This document shows positions 21,461 to 33,005 of a stretch of DNA of 64,000 bases, one piece after another. The stretch's first letter is position 1; each line of letters starts with the position of its first letter. The position numbers and the translations under genes were made by a program. The notes under the pieces are model-generated. The model did not search any database. It saw nothing but the letters and a program-made list of their open reading frames with translations, and was not told the DNA's origin. Origin of the DNA: Carettochelys insculpta. Lineage: Eukaryota; Chordata; Testudines; Carettochelyidae. Location: the NCBI RefSeq assembly GCF_033958435.1, contig NC_134167.1:7522001-7586000 (forward strand), read 5' to 3'.

Positions 21461-22996
21461 AAATCCATATGCACTGGGCAGATGCTCTGCTAGAGCAAGC
21501 TAGAAGGACATAAATCTCTGTAGGGAGCCCTGTTGATAGGCTGAGTGAGCAGCTTACCCTGCTGGAGTGCAAGGGTTGAAAAACTCACCAGGGCTTGTTC
21601 TTACAGCCTTTCAAAGCTGGGGCTTGCAGAAAAGCATGATCTGGATGAAACCCTTCTGACAGATGAACTCCCAGTACAGTGAAAATGATACCTGCTGATA
21701 GATGTAACCTGACCTGTTGTTTGACCTGTCTAATAGACTCAGGGAAGGCTTCAGACAGGTGAAAGGCCTTAGCTGCTACCCAGGGTGAGGGTGGGAATTC
21801 ATGATGGACTGCCCAGGGGCTGGGACCTTTGGCAGATTTCATCAGTGGAAGCAAAATGCAACTTATATTGGCTTTCATGGAAGAAATCTGCTCTCCAAGA
21901 AATAAACAAAAGAAGGTTTTTGTTGGATCTAAATGAGCAGAACTTGGAACATCTTTTGCTTTGATTTTACTCAAAGCCAAAATGTTTTGCTTTTGAGGTT
22001 GGGAGCAGAGAGAGTGACCGTGCCTCTGACACACCAGCTCTGATGTTGTTATAGCATCAAATAAGTGACCTCGTTGTTTCACTAAGCAGGGTGGGGATTC
22101 AGAACGAAGCAGGCTGGGAGTTTGGCTGGAGACTGGGAAAGTTTAGATGGGCTTGGAAAGAGCTGAGAGATCATGTACGCAAAGCTCAGCACTCCTGCAA
22201 ATCACTGTTTGAACAGTTCTCATCTAGCGGTGATGTCCCTGAGTATTTCATAGTTGTGATTGGTTTGGACTGGGGCTGACTGTTTGTGGAGGTCATATTA
22301 TAGGCAGCAAATTCCAAAGACCGTGTGCAGGGGCATGATTGCTTCAGCATGCTCGGGAGCCAACTCCAGAGCTCTGATTCGCTGGAGATGCTGCCAGCCC
22401 TGACCAATATCTTCCAGGGCTCATGAACCTTGCCACGCCCACTCCTGAGGAACGTGCAGTAATGCACTATTTTCTAGGGCCCCTTCTGACCACTGAGTCA
22501 GACACATCACCCTCAAAGAGAAAAGACAGAGTGCCTCATTTGTGGGCTGGTGCTGGATCACAGCATTGCTGGGTATGTAGTAGTGCTGGCAGCCTCCTGC
22601 CCCCTCACTGGCTCCAGGAAGGAGGAGAAATGAAACAGGTCATTAAGGCAACACAGAATAAATCAAGGGGTGAGAGCCTAGTCCTGAAGGCCTAGGCCAC
22701 CCACTGCTACTCATCAAACTATGGACAATGCATAAATGTACTCACTGCCTCTCTTTGTTTGAGTGCCCTGAATTGCCTTGGGTAAGTTGTGTTAGGCCAT
22801 TTCTCTGGAAGGATAGATTGTAGCCAGGCCCTAATTGCTATTTGCATGATACTGGACACAGCCGGGCCTGCTGCTAGCTTCATCTGGCCAGTATTTTGGC
22901 GCTTTCAGAGACTCTAACACCTTAATGCAAATATTGTCTACTTAGGTCTCTTTCACACACTGCCCTGAGTCGTCGACTGAAATCCAGGGCAGTAAG

Positions 22997-23174
22997 CAAT
23001 GTTTCTTCTATTTTTTTCCATCTGTGGGCAGAATAAATATTATGCGCACCAAGGCATGTGCAGATGTGCACCACCAATAGAAACACCTGCTGCTGGCTAT
23101 GGATGCTCTGCTAATCAGCTGGGCAGCCCGTGAATCTGTCTTGGGCTGTCACCCTCATCTTACAGGGAACACTG
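22997..23174 (+). mobile_element. hAT-type MITE copy 5 with perfect TSD
   Basis: 178 bp from CAATGTTTCTTCTATT to TTACAGGGAACACTG, flanked by identical GCAGTAAG at 22989-22996 and 23175-23182. The perfect 8-bp duplication fixes the family's ends and supports the hAT superfamily. The core matches the other copies (GAATAAAT, CACCAAGGCATGTGCAGATG, GCTAATCAGCTGGGCAGC). Confidence 0.9.
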
Positions 23175-23919
23175 GCAGTAAGCCTGGTGCACGATAGGGT
23201 TTGCAGTACTGAGCCCTTGTTTTCTGCTTCAGTTGGATGTGTTTGAAATCCCCAGGGGCTTTGTCACTTCAAATCCTATGTTACAAAAAATTAAAACCCC
23301 TTCCCTCTGCTGCTAGCAATGCCCTCAGTTAGGAGTAAAAGAACTTTTACCTCCAGGACTAGATTTTCCGGAAGTGGCTAATGGTTTTGTTTTGAAATGC
23401 TCGAAGTCAGTTTCCCCTGATGCAGCTCTGAGAGCCTGTAATTGGCAGTTCACCTGCCGTGAGGGAGCACGTGCATGTTTGTCTCGCTCTTGCATCTGTT
23501 TCTAATAGAAGCTGACAACAAGATTGGTTGATGCTCTCAGAAACATTTCCTTTTTCATGACAAGCCAGCTTGAACCATGAACATGGTGGGCCTGGTTGAA
23601 CTTGCTTCCTGTGGCGGTAGGAAAGCCGAAAGCCCTGTCTGGGAATCCTAGTAACCAGCAGCTCCAATCCCCACAGAGTTGACTCCTCAGTGAGATAACG
23701 CCTGTTCTGTACTTTTGAGCCTTTAGGATGGAACCTTAAAAACAGATTATGGGCACTGTGGCTTCATTGCCATCTCTGTCTGGACATAGACGTCAAGTGA
23801 TCTGATGCTCAAGGGATAGAACACCCAGAAGCTCATCAGAGACCTCTTTCAGGAACTAAAAAATAGCTCTGAAGTGGGAAGAGCAGAAAAAGGGTGCCTG
23901 CTGGATTAGAAGATTGGAA

Positions 23920-24345
23920 TGGCCATACTGGGGCAGACCAAAGGTCCATCTAGCCCGGTGTCCTGTCTTCTGACAGAGGCCAATGCCAGATACCCCAGAG
24001 AGAGCGAACAGAACAGGGAATCAAAGCGATCCCTTTCCTGTCTTCCATTTCTAGATTCTGACAAACAGAGGCTAGGACATCATTCCTAGCCTTCCTGGCT
24101 AATAAGTATTATTGAACCTATTTTTCATGAATTTGTCTAGCTGTTTCTTGAGCCCTGTTAAAGTACTGGTCTTCAAAACACTATTTGGCAAAGAGCACCA
24201 CAGGTTCTCTGTGTACTGTGTGAAAAAACAAACAAACAACTTCCTTTTCTTTGTTTTAAATCTGCTACCTCTTATTTCCATTTGGGGACCTCTAGTTCTT
24301 ACGTGATGGGGACAAGTAAATAACTTTTCCTTAGTCACACACTCT
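23920..24345 (-). mobile_element. CR1 LINE fragment
   Basis: Begins GGAATGGCCATACTGGGGCA, the reverse complement of the CR1 3' end, and runs through ACCAAAGGTCCATC, GTTCTCTGTGTACTGTG and GGACCTCTAGTTCTTACG into the C-terminal ORF2. The reverse frame reads CPHHVRTRGPQMEIRGSRFK, then a LTGLKKQLDKFM tail, recognisable CR1. Confidence 0.9.
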
Positions 24346-25443
24346 ATACTCATCATGAAGACTTGTGTGTTTATGGCTGGGTGTGAAGCTAGGCAGAAGG
24401 GAATAGAGATGGCCACCTTATGGGACTCAGCGGCTGGAATGGAAGAGGGAGATGAGGTTGTCAGACTTCCCAGGATGGTGAAATACCCAAAGGGGGTGTT
24501 TGCCTGAATCTTTGGTGCCACTGATGAGTGCTTCACACTACAGGTCCTATGACAAACTACATCATTCAGCGTCAACTCCATCCTCTCCAACTGCAGGGTC
24601 CTGGAAGGCTGCATCAGCTTGAGGCCTCTTGCCTCAGCTCTTTTGTCACCCCGGCAGATGGATGGGCTTTCCACCCTGACAGAGAGCCAGTTGCCTCCTG
24701 CCAAGCCAGGAGGTGGTTCAGCTGGTAGCCTGACTCCAATGATGGACAAACTGGCCTGGCCTGGAGTTGCTATACAGAATTAGATGAAGAATGCCTCCCC
24801 TAAAGGAAAACTCCTTGTCCCAGCCAAGGCAGCGGGAAGGACCTTGCCCACTGCCAGGTTTGGACTCTGAGCCAGGGCAGGTCTGGCTGGGGTGTTTACA
24901 TACTGCTCAAAGGCAGCATCCTCCAGGAGCTGATCCCAAGGTTCCCTGCACCTCACCACAGACCAGCCCTCCAGGGGTATTGGCTGGGTGGCTTCTCCAG
25001 GCCCCTGCAGCTCCATGGAGGAGAGGGGCCACGTGGGGTGGAGAGGCGCTGGAATGCGGGGGTGTACATGAGTCCCAGTGGCTCGGCGGGGGTGCTCAGT
25101 GGCCCTGAGTGCGGTCAGAGGGGGGAGGCGGGGTGCCCCGAAGGAGGCTCGGGGGACGCGGGGAGGCGGGGTGCGCTCAGAAGGAGCCGCGAGGGGAGCG
25201 CATTGGGCCTAAGGGTGAGAGCGGCGCGCGGAGGTGGGGTGCAATAGGGAGCGCAGGAACCGCGGGGCTCGGAGGGGGAGGCGCTCGGTGGCCGGGCGAG
25301 CAGGGGGCCTGGCCGGGCCGGGCGCAGGCGGCGCTAGGGCCCCGCAGCCGCGGCTGGCGGAGCAGGGGAGGGACCCGCGGCAGAAACCGCTAGGTCCCAT
25401 CCAGCGCCGGCGGCCGGACACTTCCCCGCGGCCGGGAGCCGAC

Positions 25444-25518
25444 ATGCCGCGGGCAGCGCCGGGCGCGGGGACGCCGCCGGAGGCAGACGGGCGCCGGGCA
25501 GGCTCGGGCGCGGCGTGA
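25444..25518 (+). promoter_or_regulatory. ADGRA2: Upstream ORF 1 in the ADGRA2 leader (candidate)
   Basis: ATG plus 23 further codons and TGA, in the same frame as the main start 213 nt downstream but closed by TGA at 25516-25518. It matters only if transcription starts upstream of 25444, which the sequence does not show. Confidence 0.4.
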
Positions 25519-25554
25519 GGCCGGAGAGCCCCGGGAAGGAGCCGCTCCCCGCGC

Positions 25555-25581
25555 ATGGCTGCGCCGGGCCCCCGGCTCTAG
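25555..25581 (+). promoter_or_regulatory. ADGRA2: Upstream ORF 2 in the ADGRA2 leader (candidate)
   Basis: ATG with seven more codons and TAG, 102 nt before the main ATG and again in the same frame. The G at -3 gives it a fair initiation context. Confidence 0.4.
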
Positions 25582-25656
25582 GGTGCCCGCGCCCGCTGCG
25601 CCCGGAGCCTCCCCCGCCACGGGGCGGCGTGTGCCCGGCTCGGGGCCGCCGGCGGG

Positions 25657-25877
25657 ATGCGCGGGGCGGCCGCGCTGCTGTGCCTGGCCGCCTGGCTGGG
25701 CGCGGGGGGAGCCCGCAGCTGCCCCGCGCCGCTCCCCGGCTGCAAGTGCCTGGGGGAGCGGCCCAAGGGGCTCGGCCCGGCCCCGCCCGGCGCGGCCCGC
25801 AGGAGGGTGATCTGCAGCGGCCAGGAGCTGCGGGACCCGCCCGACCCCCGCCTGCTGCCCAACGCCACCTGCACCCT
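25657..25877 (+). CDS. ADGRA2: ADGRA2 exon 1: signal peptide and LRR N-cap
   Basis: Adhesion G-protein-coupled receptor A2 (GPR124/TEM5). With RECK it is the WNT7A/WNT7B-specific co-activator of Frizzled/LRP signalling in brain endothelium, needed for CNS angiogenesis and the blood-brain barrier (established knowledge). The exon gives 73 codons plus two bases. Residues 1-20 are a hydrophobic signal peptide ([13 protein letters not shown]); then [29 protein letters not shown] and LLPNATCTL, aligning with human SCKCSGERPKGL, RRRVVCSG and LLPNGTVTL. The cysteines form the LRR N-terminal cap. The donor GTGAGT at 25878 splits a leucine codon that exon 2 completes. ATG 25657 is preferred because it directly precedes the signal peptide; the human protein has a slightly longer N-terminus. 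Confidence 0.95.
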
Positions 25878-26989
25878 GTGAGTAGCGAGCGAGCGCGCAC
25901 CCGCCCTCCCGCCTGCCGGCCCCGGCCCGGGCCCCGGCCCCCCTGCGCCCGCCGGGTCCCCCCCGACCTCTGCTGCGGCCCCCGCCTGTTCCCAGCGGCC
26001 CCGCCGCACCCCGGCTTCCCGCCCCCGCTTCGCCCCACTGCCCCCCAGCACCCCCGGGCCTCCTCTGCGCCAGTCCCCCAGCGCCACTGTGGGTCCTCTT
26101 GTCGGCTCCCCACGCCCCGTGTGATCCCTCTCCGCCAGCCCCCCATGCCACTGCCAGTTCCCCACATAAAATGCTCCCCACGCCCAGGGTGCCCCTTCTG
26201 CTTGACTCCCCGTGCCCCTACCTACACCCATCTCTCCTGTCTGCCCTTTGCACCCACGTTGCCCATCTCCCCCAGTACCTACCTGCCCCTTACTCGCCCA
26301 GAACGACTTCCCTGCCAGCCCCAATGCCCCCGTCTGCACCCCCTGCCCCCACTCTTTCTGAGCGTGAGAACTGGGCTGGGCTGGGCTGTTTGAGGCCAGG
26401 GGCCAGCGCTCCCTGGCCAGTGGGATGGTGTGAACTGCTGTTTGTTTGTTGAGGACTGTCAGTAGGCGCCGCTTCCAAACCACATAATGACTAGGCCAGG
26501 CCCCTGCCCACCAGGAGAGGAGCTGAGAGTTCAGGCCTGTGATTGGGACGGTGATGATGACTTGTGGTAGTGGCTGGGAGCCCCAGCCATGGACTAGAGC
26601 CCACTTGCAGTGGAGGTGAGGTAAATGGGCCAGGCCTTGTGGGTTGGAATGCAGGCGAGCCTGGCCCACAGCAACCTTGTCTGTCTCTGCTCAGGGGCAG
26701 CAGCAACATGTCAGCGGGTGTCCTATGGGTAGGACAGAAAATGCATGGGCAGCAACTCACTGTGTTTTGGTTCTGGTGACTTCCCAGCATGCCACTCTTG
26801 GTGCGGGTGTTGTGCCCAGTCTCACAGCCCATGCTCAGGCTACTAGTTCCACTGACTTTATTAGCACTGCTTGCCAGAACTGGGGCTGTCCAGCCTGAGC
26901 CCTCTTCTGGTCAGGCCAGTCTTTACGAATGGAAGTGGCCTGATTAGGCAAGGTCACAAGTGTGAAAAGAAAAGCCTCTTTGGGGATCC

Positions 26990-27055
26990 AATCCTGAGCC
27001 CATTGAAGCCAGTGGAAGGAGGCCCGTAGATTTCAGTGGGCCTTGAATTCCCTTC
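26990..27055. repeat. Short ancient repeat (GAGCCCATTGAAG type)
   Basis: CAATCCTGAGCCCATTGAAG followed by TTTCAGTGGGCCTTG has the inverted, TTGAAGTCAATGGG-like look of a widespread amniote element. Small and diverged. Confidence 0.35.
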
Positions 27056-27415
27056 CAAAAGTTCCTGGTGCTGACTTGGCCTGATAATCAGTTTCACTTT
27101 GGTTTATAGTAAATTTCACTTCTCTGTTGGCAATGTCTGGAGCTTTACACAGAGAGCTTTTGTTTGAAAACAACTGTTTCCACTGGAAATTACAGCATGT
27201 GTCTTAAAATTCCCCTTCACCCCTCCCCCAGTTTCATTTAGCCATGTAAATTTGGGAATGTTTTAAAAGTTCCACCTGTCTTGTCAGCACAGCACTGAAT
27301 TTTCAGTGTGTTTTGTAAGCACAGAAGAGGTCTCGCAGTTGAAACTTGTCTGAAAATTCCTTGAAACCCCCCCACCATCATTTGAGGCAATGTTTATAAT
27401 ACCTCACACTTCTCT

Positions 27416-27650
27416 AGATCCTGATTCTGCAAAAGGTTTTGCCCATGTTTAGTTGTACATGCTGGAGGCGGGGTCCATTGAGACTGCCCATGGTCTGGGA
27501 TGTTAAATGTGTGTGAACCCCTGATCTTGCAAAGGCTTAGGTGTGTGCTTCATTTTATGTATATAGTGAATTGCCCTGTTGAAGTCAATGGCACTTACTG
27601 TGCATGAAATCAAGCACTTGCATTGTGTTCATAGGTCTGGGGCCCGGCTG
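27416..27650. repeat. Ancient palindromic amniote repeat
   Basis: GATCCTGATTCTGCAAAAGG on the left, CCCTGATCTTGCAAAGGC inside and CTGTTGAAGTCAATGGCAC on the right. This resembles an old repeat in which GATCCTGCAAA and TTGACTTCAATGGG blocks are arranged as an imperfect palindrome. The family name is not assigned. Confidence 0.45.
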
Positions 27651-28631
27651 AAAGCATGGGGGCAAACAGTGGGGGGTATTTATAAAGCCAAGCAGCGTTC
27701 TTGTTCTGTGTGTTAACTCTAGTTTGGATTTACTTTTGTATCCATGATTTGTTTTTTTTAAAGGTTGCTAGTATTTAGTGATGTGGTACTTATCTGTTTG
27801 TTGGGCTTTTTAATAACAGAAAACGTTTTTTGTTTTTACAGCCTTGACATGTGCATGCAGTGGCTGTGTGGCTCATTCAAGTTCAGAAAAGGTGGGGTTA
27901 TTTTAGCAACCCAGCCTACCTTGTCCTTGTGTCTGACACATTTGGGGGTTCTATTCTTGAAAGTCCATTAATCCTCCCAGCCACACGTCAGCCTGTGCAC
28001 TAGCATAACGGACATCTCAGCTAAGGTTTTCAAAAGTGAGTAGTGATTTCCTGTGCCCAGCTTGGTTCATTTTAAAAGGCTCTGCTTCTCAGTGTGGGTG
28101 TTCAGCACTGTCCGAAAACCAGGTCTCTTTCAGAGATCCTAAGCTGGATCTCTGAAAAATGAAGCATTCCGATTCTCTCATCCTTTTTTATAGTCTTAGC
28201 TAGTGCATGCACATACGTGGGGGGGCAGGGAGAGAATAACATTCTGGCAACATGAAAAGCTTCCCACAAAGACAACACTCTAGATGTAACTATGCTAATA
28301 CAACTGTAAATAGGCACAAAACAATAAAACCAGTGAATTTCATCATTAACAGAGACTTTGTGTGACCAGCTCTCTCCTTCAGTCACTACTATATATAACC
28401 TTGGAATTCTGTTAATACATCAGTTCGTTTTGCTCACTTCCTAGAGAGAACTGCTTGTTTGTTTGTTTGTTTTTTCAATTTACATCCCTGCGTCTTCCAA
28501 ATGGACACCAGGGCCCTGATTGTGGTCCGTCCTTATTCAGTAAAGCGCACCATCACATGCTCTGCTGCCCTGGGGCTTGGATGTGTGTGGCTCAGGGCCT
28601 TTACTAGCTGCTGCTGAAAGGCTGTCTAGGG

Positions 28632-28974
28632 CAGTGTGTCTCAACCTTTTTCTAATAAAATAGCCCTTTAAAAATTATAAGTACCCCCCGTACCTACACT
28701 TTCCAGACACACAATATTTTTTCTACCATTGCAAAACATTTGTTTAAACAACTTAATTGTAACTGGTTGGTTGGAAGAAATTGCCTCTGGGCAATGAATT
28801 TGCCGTCGTACTTATGATTGTGCAAAAAAGGATAAATAAAAATAATTAGAGGAACATAAAATAAGTCCAATTTTTTAATTCATAAAAAAGGTTGAGAAAC
28901 ACTGCATTAATGTACCCCCTGGAAGAGCTCTGTGTACCCCCAGGGGTACACATACCCCTGGCTGAGAACCACTG
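28632..28974. mobile_element. Composite hAT-type insertion
   Basis: Left terminus CAGTGTGTCTCAACCTTTTT. A matching right terminus AAAAAAGGTTGAGAAACACTG-like sequence ends at 28905, and a second, different right terminus GGCTGAGAACCACTG ends at 28974 after a run rich in GTACCCCC. Flanks GTCTAGGG (28624-28631) and ATGTAGGG (28975-28982) match at 6 of 8, supporting the outer pair as one insertion. Confidence 0.65.
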
Positions 28975-31900
28975 ATGTAGGGGAAAGAACCCAACCGTGC
29001 TGGGTGGTGGGGACTGTGAATGCAGAAAGGGCTTAGTAAAGTCTGTCTTTTGCTGATTTCACGTGACTAGGTGTTACTCATTTTCAGTGCTTTTGGCTCT
29101 TGGAGGGAGAAGCTCATTGGCTGATAGGGTTGTGCAGAGGCAGCGTGCAATGCGAAGTAGCAAAGCCTGATTGCTCATACAGTGAACATTAGAGGGGCAG
29201 GACTCAAGCTTGACATGAAACTGACAAACCCAGGTAGAAAGCTACAAATCTTCAGTGACCCCAGCCTTTAGTGCCCAGCACTAAACGTGATTTATTCTTA
29301 ACCTTTTCCAGATGGAAAAATCAAAACCAGAGGCTGTTAGCTGATGAGCAGCCCCTTCAGAGACCGCTGGATTTCGAGGATGTGGTCTTCCGTCAGATTT
29401 AATATGGAAAAGCAGGAATTGTCCCTTGAAGGATCCTAGGCATTTTGTGCTTTTCTCTATAGTTGCGCACAGTGCTCCCTTCCCTGTAGTATCTGAGTGC
29501 CCTCTGGTCCTTCATTAACCAACGCGATGAACATCCATTTTCTGCTAAAAAAATCATTGCATTTCAACCCAACTGTGTAGGATCTGATGGTGAGGGAAGA
29601 CCTTTGAGAAAAGCTCTTCAGTAATGACCCAGGAGAGACTCTTTAAATAAAGTAGTAGAGCATCTGATGCTTCTTGGGGAATATCTGAGCGTATTTTGTT
29701 TGCTTAGAATACCAACAACACTTGGCTTTTAAAAGCAGGGCCCTAATTCTTGTCTTCTTCAGGTCTGGCCAGAATACAGGAATATGTTAGGCTTGAAAGA
29801 AGCAGCCTTCATTCTGGCTAGCTTCTGTGCCCACTTGAGTTAGTCTTGCCAGAAACTGATGTAAGCCACATGGCACAGGGGTGCATGGGCCCAAGCCAGG
29901 ATGGTATGAGCTAAAACACATGGAGTGGGCTCCCAAACCCACCATGGCTTGCTCGTCTGCCGTTCTGCCTGCCTGTGGAGGTTGGGGGAGACCAGAGTGG
30001 AGCTACAGTGGGGAGAATGAATGCCTGTTCCTGACCCACAGCCAGAGCCCTGGTTGTTTGTTTTTGAGTTTCGCCCCCCCACACACACACTTTAAAACCA
30101 CTAGGGGTGTTTGATAGAACCAAGATCTTTGTGGCTTCAACGTCTCAGCAGTCATGGTTGCTTATTCACCCCTCAAGTGTGGCTTCTTGCTGGTTTTACA
30201 ATTCTCCCTGCTCCAGCCAGAGGGAAAGCATGGGTAAAATAAGCAGCTGTGGCAGATGAGATCCGGTACATGCAAGAGCCTTTTTTCATATGGATGTGCC
30301 CAGGGTTAGAGAGCAACCAACACAGAGGCAGAATCACCATGAAAGGTTGCATCAAGTGTTGCAGGGTTGAATGGCCTCTGCAGATTAAATCCCAGGCTAG
30401 GCAGCCTGCAATGCTTTGGAATCTCTTTCCTGAGTGGTGTGGAAGAGAGGATCAGAATCTGCATTTCCCTGACTTCTATAACATGTCCTCATGGAAAGCC
30501 TTCAGCTGAAAGAAAATACAGCTTGTTTTCTCTCCATTCAACTCCCCCAGTGGGGAGTGGTGCTTCGCAGAGAGAGGGAAGCAAAGCCAGTGAAATACCA
30601 GCAGATGTTTAACTCCAGAAATGAATTCCATGTGGTGGAGTGTCTCTGGCAACGAGGCCTGATGCGCAGAGAACCGGGGATGCTGAGCTCTGGGGATTTT
30701 CTGCTTTGCCAATCTATTGAAGTCCTTGGGTTGTGCCCGGAAGGCTCCACACACACTACTGGGACTCCAGGGGAGCCGCATGGTTAAGGGCTTAATCCAG
30801 CCAGGCATCCAGCACCCTCCGGTCCAGTGGCACACTGTGGCAGTCGAAGTTGCTCAGTATCTTGTATGGTCGGGTCTTAAATAGGCACAGCTGTATGAGT
30901 TCGCCATTCTGCATGTCTTGGCTTCCACCTCTTGGCAAAGCACGTCTGTCACCTGGAGTCAATTTCTAAGGAAATGGAACAGCTGCAGGTATGGGATGTT
31001 GTTGGCGCTGGTTAGAGCTTTTGTGCTTTGTTATTGCATTAAAAAAAAAAAAGAGGCAATTTCTCCAGCATGCAGCCGGTAGAAACCAGCCTCTGCTAAC
31101 ACCAGGTTCTGGTGCCTGCAACCTCAGGGTAGGCTCACTCATGTGGAAAGGCAGAGGGGAGATCCGACTGCTAATACCCTAGTGCAGCCTGGATGAATGT
31201 TGCCAGTTCACGCTGGTTTGTCTCTCACCTGCCTGGTACCTGTGTGTGTGCGTGCTTACGTGTTGAGAAAGGCCTGGAACTTTAAGAGGGTGCCATAGGA
31301 GCTGGTCTGTGGTTTGTTTGGGGACTTTTACAGCTACTCCGGGTGACACAAAGAACCATTATCCAATCTGCCAGCCCTGTGGGTTAGCAATGGAAGAAAC
31401 CCACTAGGCTTGCCAGGCTGCTTTCCTTGCCTTAGGGAGGGGGCCTGAGAGTTCCCTAAGGTGCAGTCTTCCTGCTCAGCTCACTTATTTTAAAGTGCCC
31501 CAGCTGTGGTTTTCCCAGCCCTTTTCTAGGGAAACCGCTTGTCTGCTCAGGAGAGTCCACACCTGTGTTCCAAGTGCAAACGTTGGTCCCTTTGGAAATC
31601 AACATCTGGCTTCCCAGTCTGGCTCCTGCCTGTAAGATTCCAGGTTGGTGAACCCAGTTGCTCTCTCTGCTCCTGGCATTTTGGGGAAGATGGTGGTGAA
31701 GATGTACCGGAAGAATCTTTGAGGGTTTTGTCACTGACATCGCTCACATGGCCCCTAAGCATCTACCTCAGCTGTGGGCCTGAGCAACTGAACTTGAGAT
31801 TGATACGTGTGTATCCAGCACTGGGCTTCTCATGGCACCTCTTTAGCAGCCCCAGTTTATGGCGTGAATGCCACTGCTCTGTTAGAAAGTCCAGCACAGC

Positions 31901-32769
31901 CATCCATGCCTTGCATCGTCTCTCCTGGAGGGCGTGGGTGAGGAGTGAACACAGTTCTCTCTCCTGCCGCTTCTGATGTTCATCCCAAGACACTGCAAGG
32001 GGATGGGCCCCTTTCAAACGTGTATTAACAAGCTTTTAATTCTCACCCCTCCAGATGACCTCTGTGCTAATAGTCTAATGGAAAAAGCACTGTATTCCTA
32101 ACAAGACCCAGATAGCCGTGTTAGGCCATGGCCAACCCTGCTGTCACACACGCAAACCTCTTCCAGATGTGGAATTCTAAAGCCGGCCTCATTTCTGCGC
32201 ACAGCTTGATTGCACCAAAATTACATATTGTCTGGGGGAGTATAGGGTTTCGACTGATGACCAATTTCCAGTTCTACTTGAACTCCCTTTGCTGAGTCCT
32301 GTTGATCCTGGGCCTGGCAGATGGTTTCTTTCTGAAACCCCTTTTGCCCTCTTACTTGTTATTTATTGGGCTGCAGTGGTGGCAGCTTCCCTCCCCCGTT
32401 TTGAAAAACTCCTCTCCCGAAGGCAGAGACTCGGGTGGCTCTCATGCTGATTTAATCATGGCCAGGCAAGGGAACCAGGCCTAAGAAGACAGTGAGTTAC
32501 AGCATGTGGATACGGGAGGACTTCTGCCTTGGCCTGCGGAGTGTAATGGGGACCAGTCTGTGGAACAAGCCAAAGCAGTTAGGCGCCTTTGAGGTGGGCC
32601 TGAGGAACACTACTTTCTAGAGGATGAGTACTGTCTGTGTATTTGAACTAGCTTCTATTTTATTAGCAAATGCCTTGGCCAGCACCTACTGTGAATCCTT
32701 TCTGAGAAACTTATTGGCCCCTCAAAGTTGTCACCTCGCCCCTAGAGTCTTCCTGATTGAGATGGGGTG

Positions 32770-32862
32770 ACTGAGCAGCTCTGATCCCTTGGTCAGAAGA
32801 AGGCACACTGGACTATGTGGACAATTGGTCTGACCCAGTATGGCCATTCTCAGGTTCTTAAC
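32770..32862 (+). mobile_element. CR1 3'-end fragment
   Basis: GGACAATTGGTCTGACCCAG, TATGGCCATTCTCAGG and TTCTTA match the CR1 3' UTR up to its terminal octamer. Confidence 0.75.
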
Positions 32863-32867
32863 AAGTT

Positions 32868-33005
32868 CCTTGTGTGATCTAGGGGAGTTCATTAGCCTCT
32901 GTGTGCCTCAGCTTCTGCCCTGTAGAATGGGGAATGTAGCCATGCTCTGCCTCACTGTGGTGTTGTAAGTATAAATACACCGTGTTATCAGATAAATATG
33001 AAAGA
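32868..33005 (+). repeat. MIR-type SINE
   Basis: TTCCTTGTGTGATCTAGGG, CTGTGTGCCTCAGCTTC, GTAGAATGGGGAATG and CACTGTGGTGTTGTAAGT follow the MIR order; it directly abuts the CR1 tail. Confidence 0.65.

Larger units (their letters stand above)
14701..25040. other. PLPBP-ADGRA2 intergenic region
   Basis: About 10 kb with no supported gene. It holds TIR elements (15424-15890, 17468-17824), MITEs (17014-17199, 22997-23174), CR1 fragments on the minus strand (about 19555-20240, 23920-24345), hAT-like elements (19618-19849, 20645-20972) and a MIR (21335-21460). The unlisted stretches (for example 14700-15400, 15900-17000, 17830-19550, 21460-22980, 23200-23900, 24350-25040) show only chance frames and a T-rich run at about 18000-18060. 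Confidence 0.7.
25040..26050. promoter_or_regulatory. ADGRA2: CpG island over the ADGRA2 promoter and exon 1
   Basis: About 1 kb of dense CG dinucleotides in an otherwise CpG-poor window, centred on the ADGRA2 first coding exon. No TATA box is evident, as expected of a CpG-island promoter. Long open frames on both strands here reflect GC content. Confidence 0.85.

Noticed and set aside
21585..22082. 165-residue minus-strand ORF
   Set aside because: No recognisable domain, no splice or promoter context, and no repeat protein match by eye; treated as chance.
25334..26669. Long antisense and alternate-frame ORFs (up to 363 residues) across the ADGRA2 CpG island
   Set aside because: Stop-poor because of extreme GC content; the peptides are low-complexity G/A/R/P runs with no domain, and the true exon lies on the + strand with homology and splice support.
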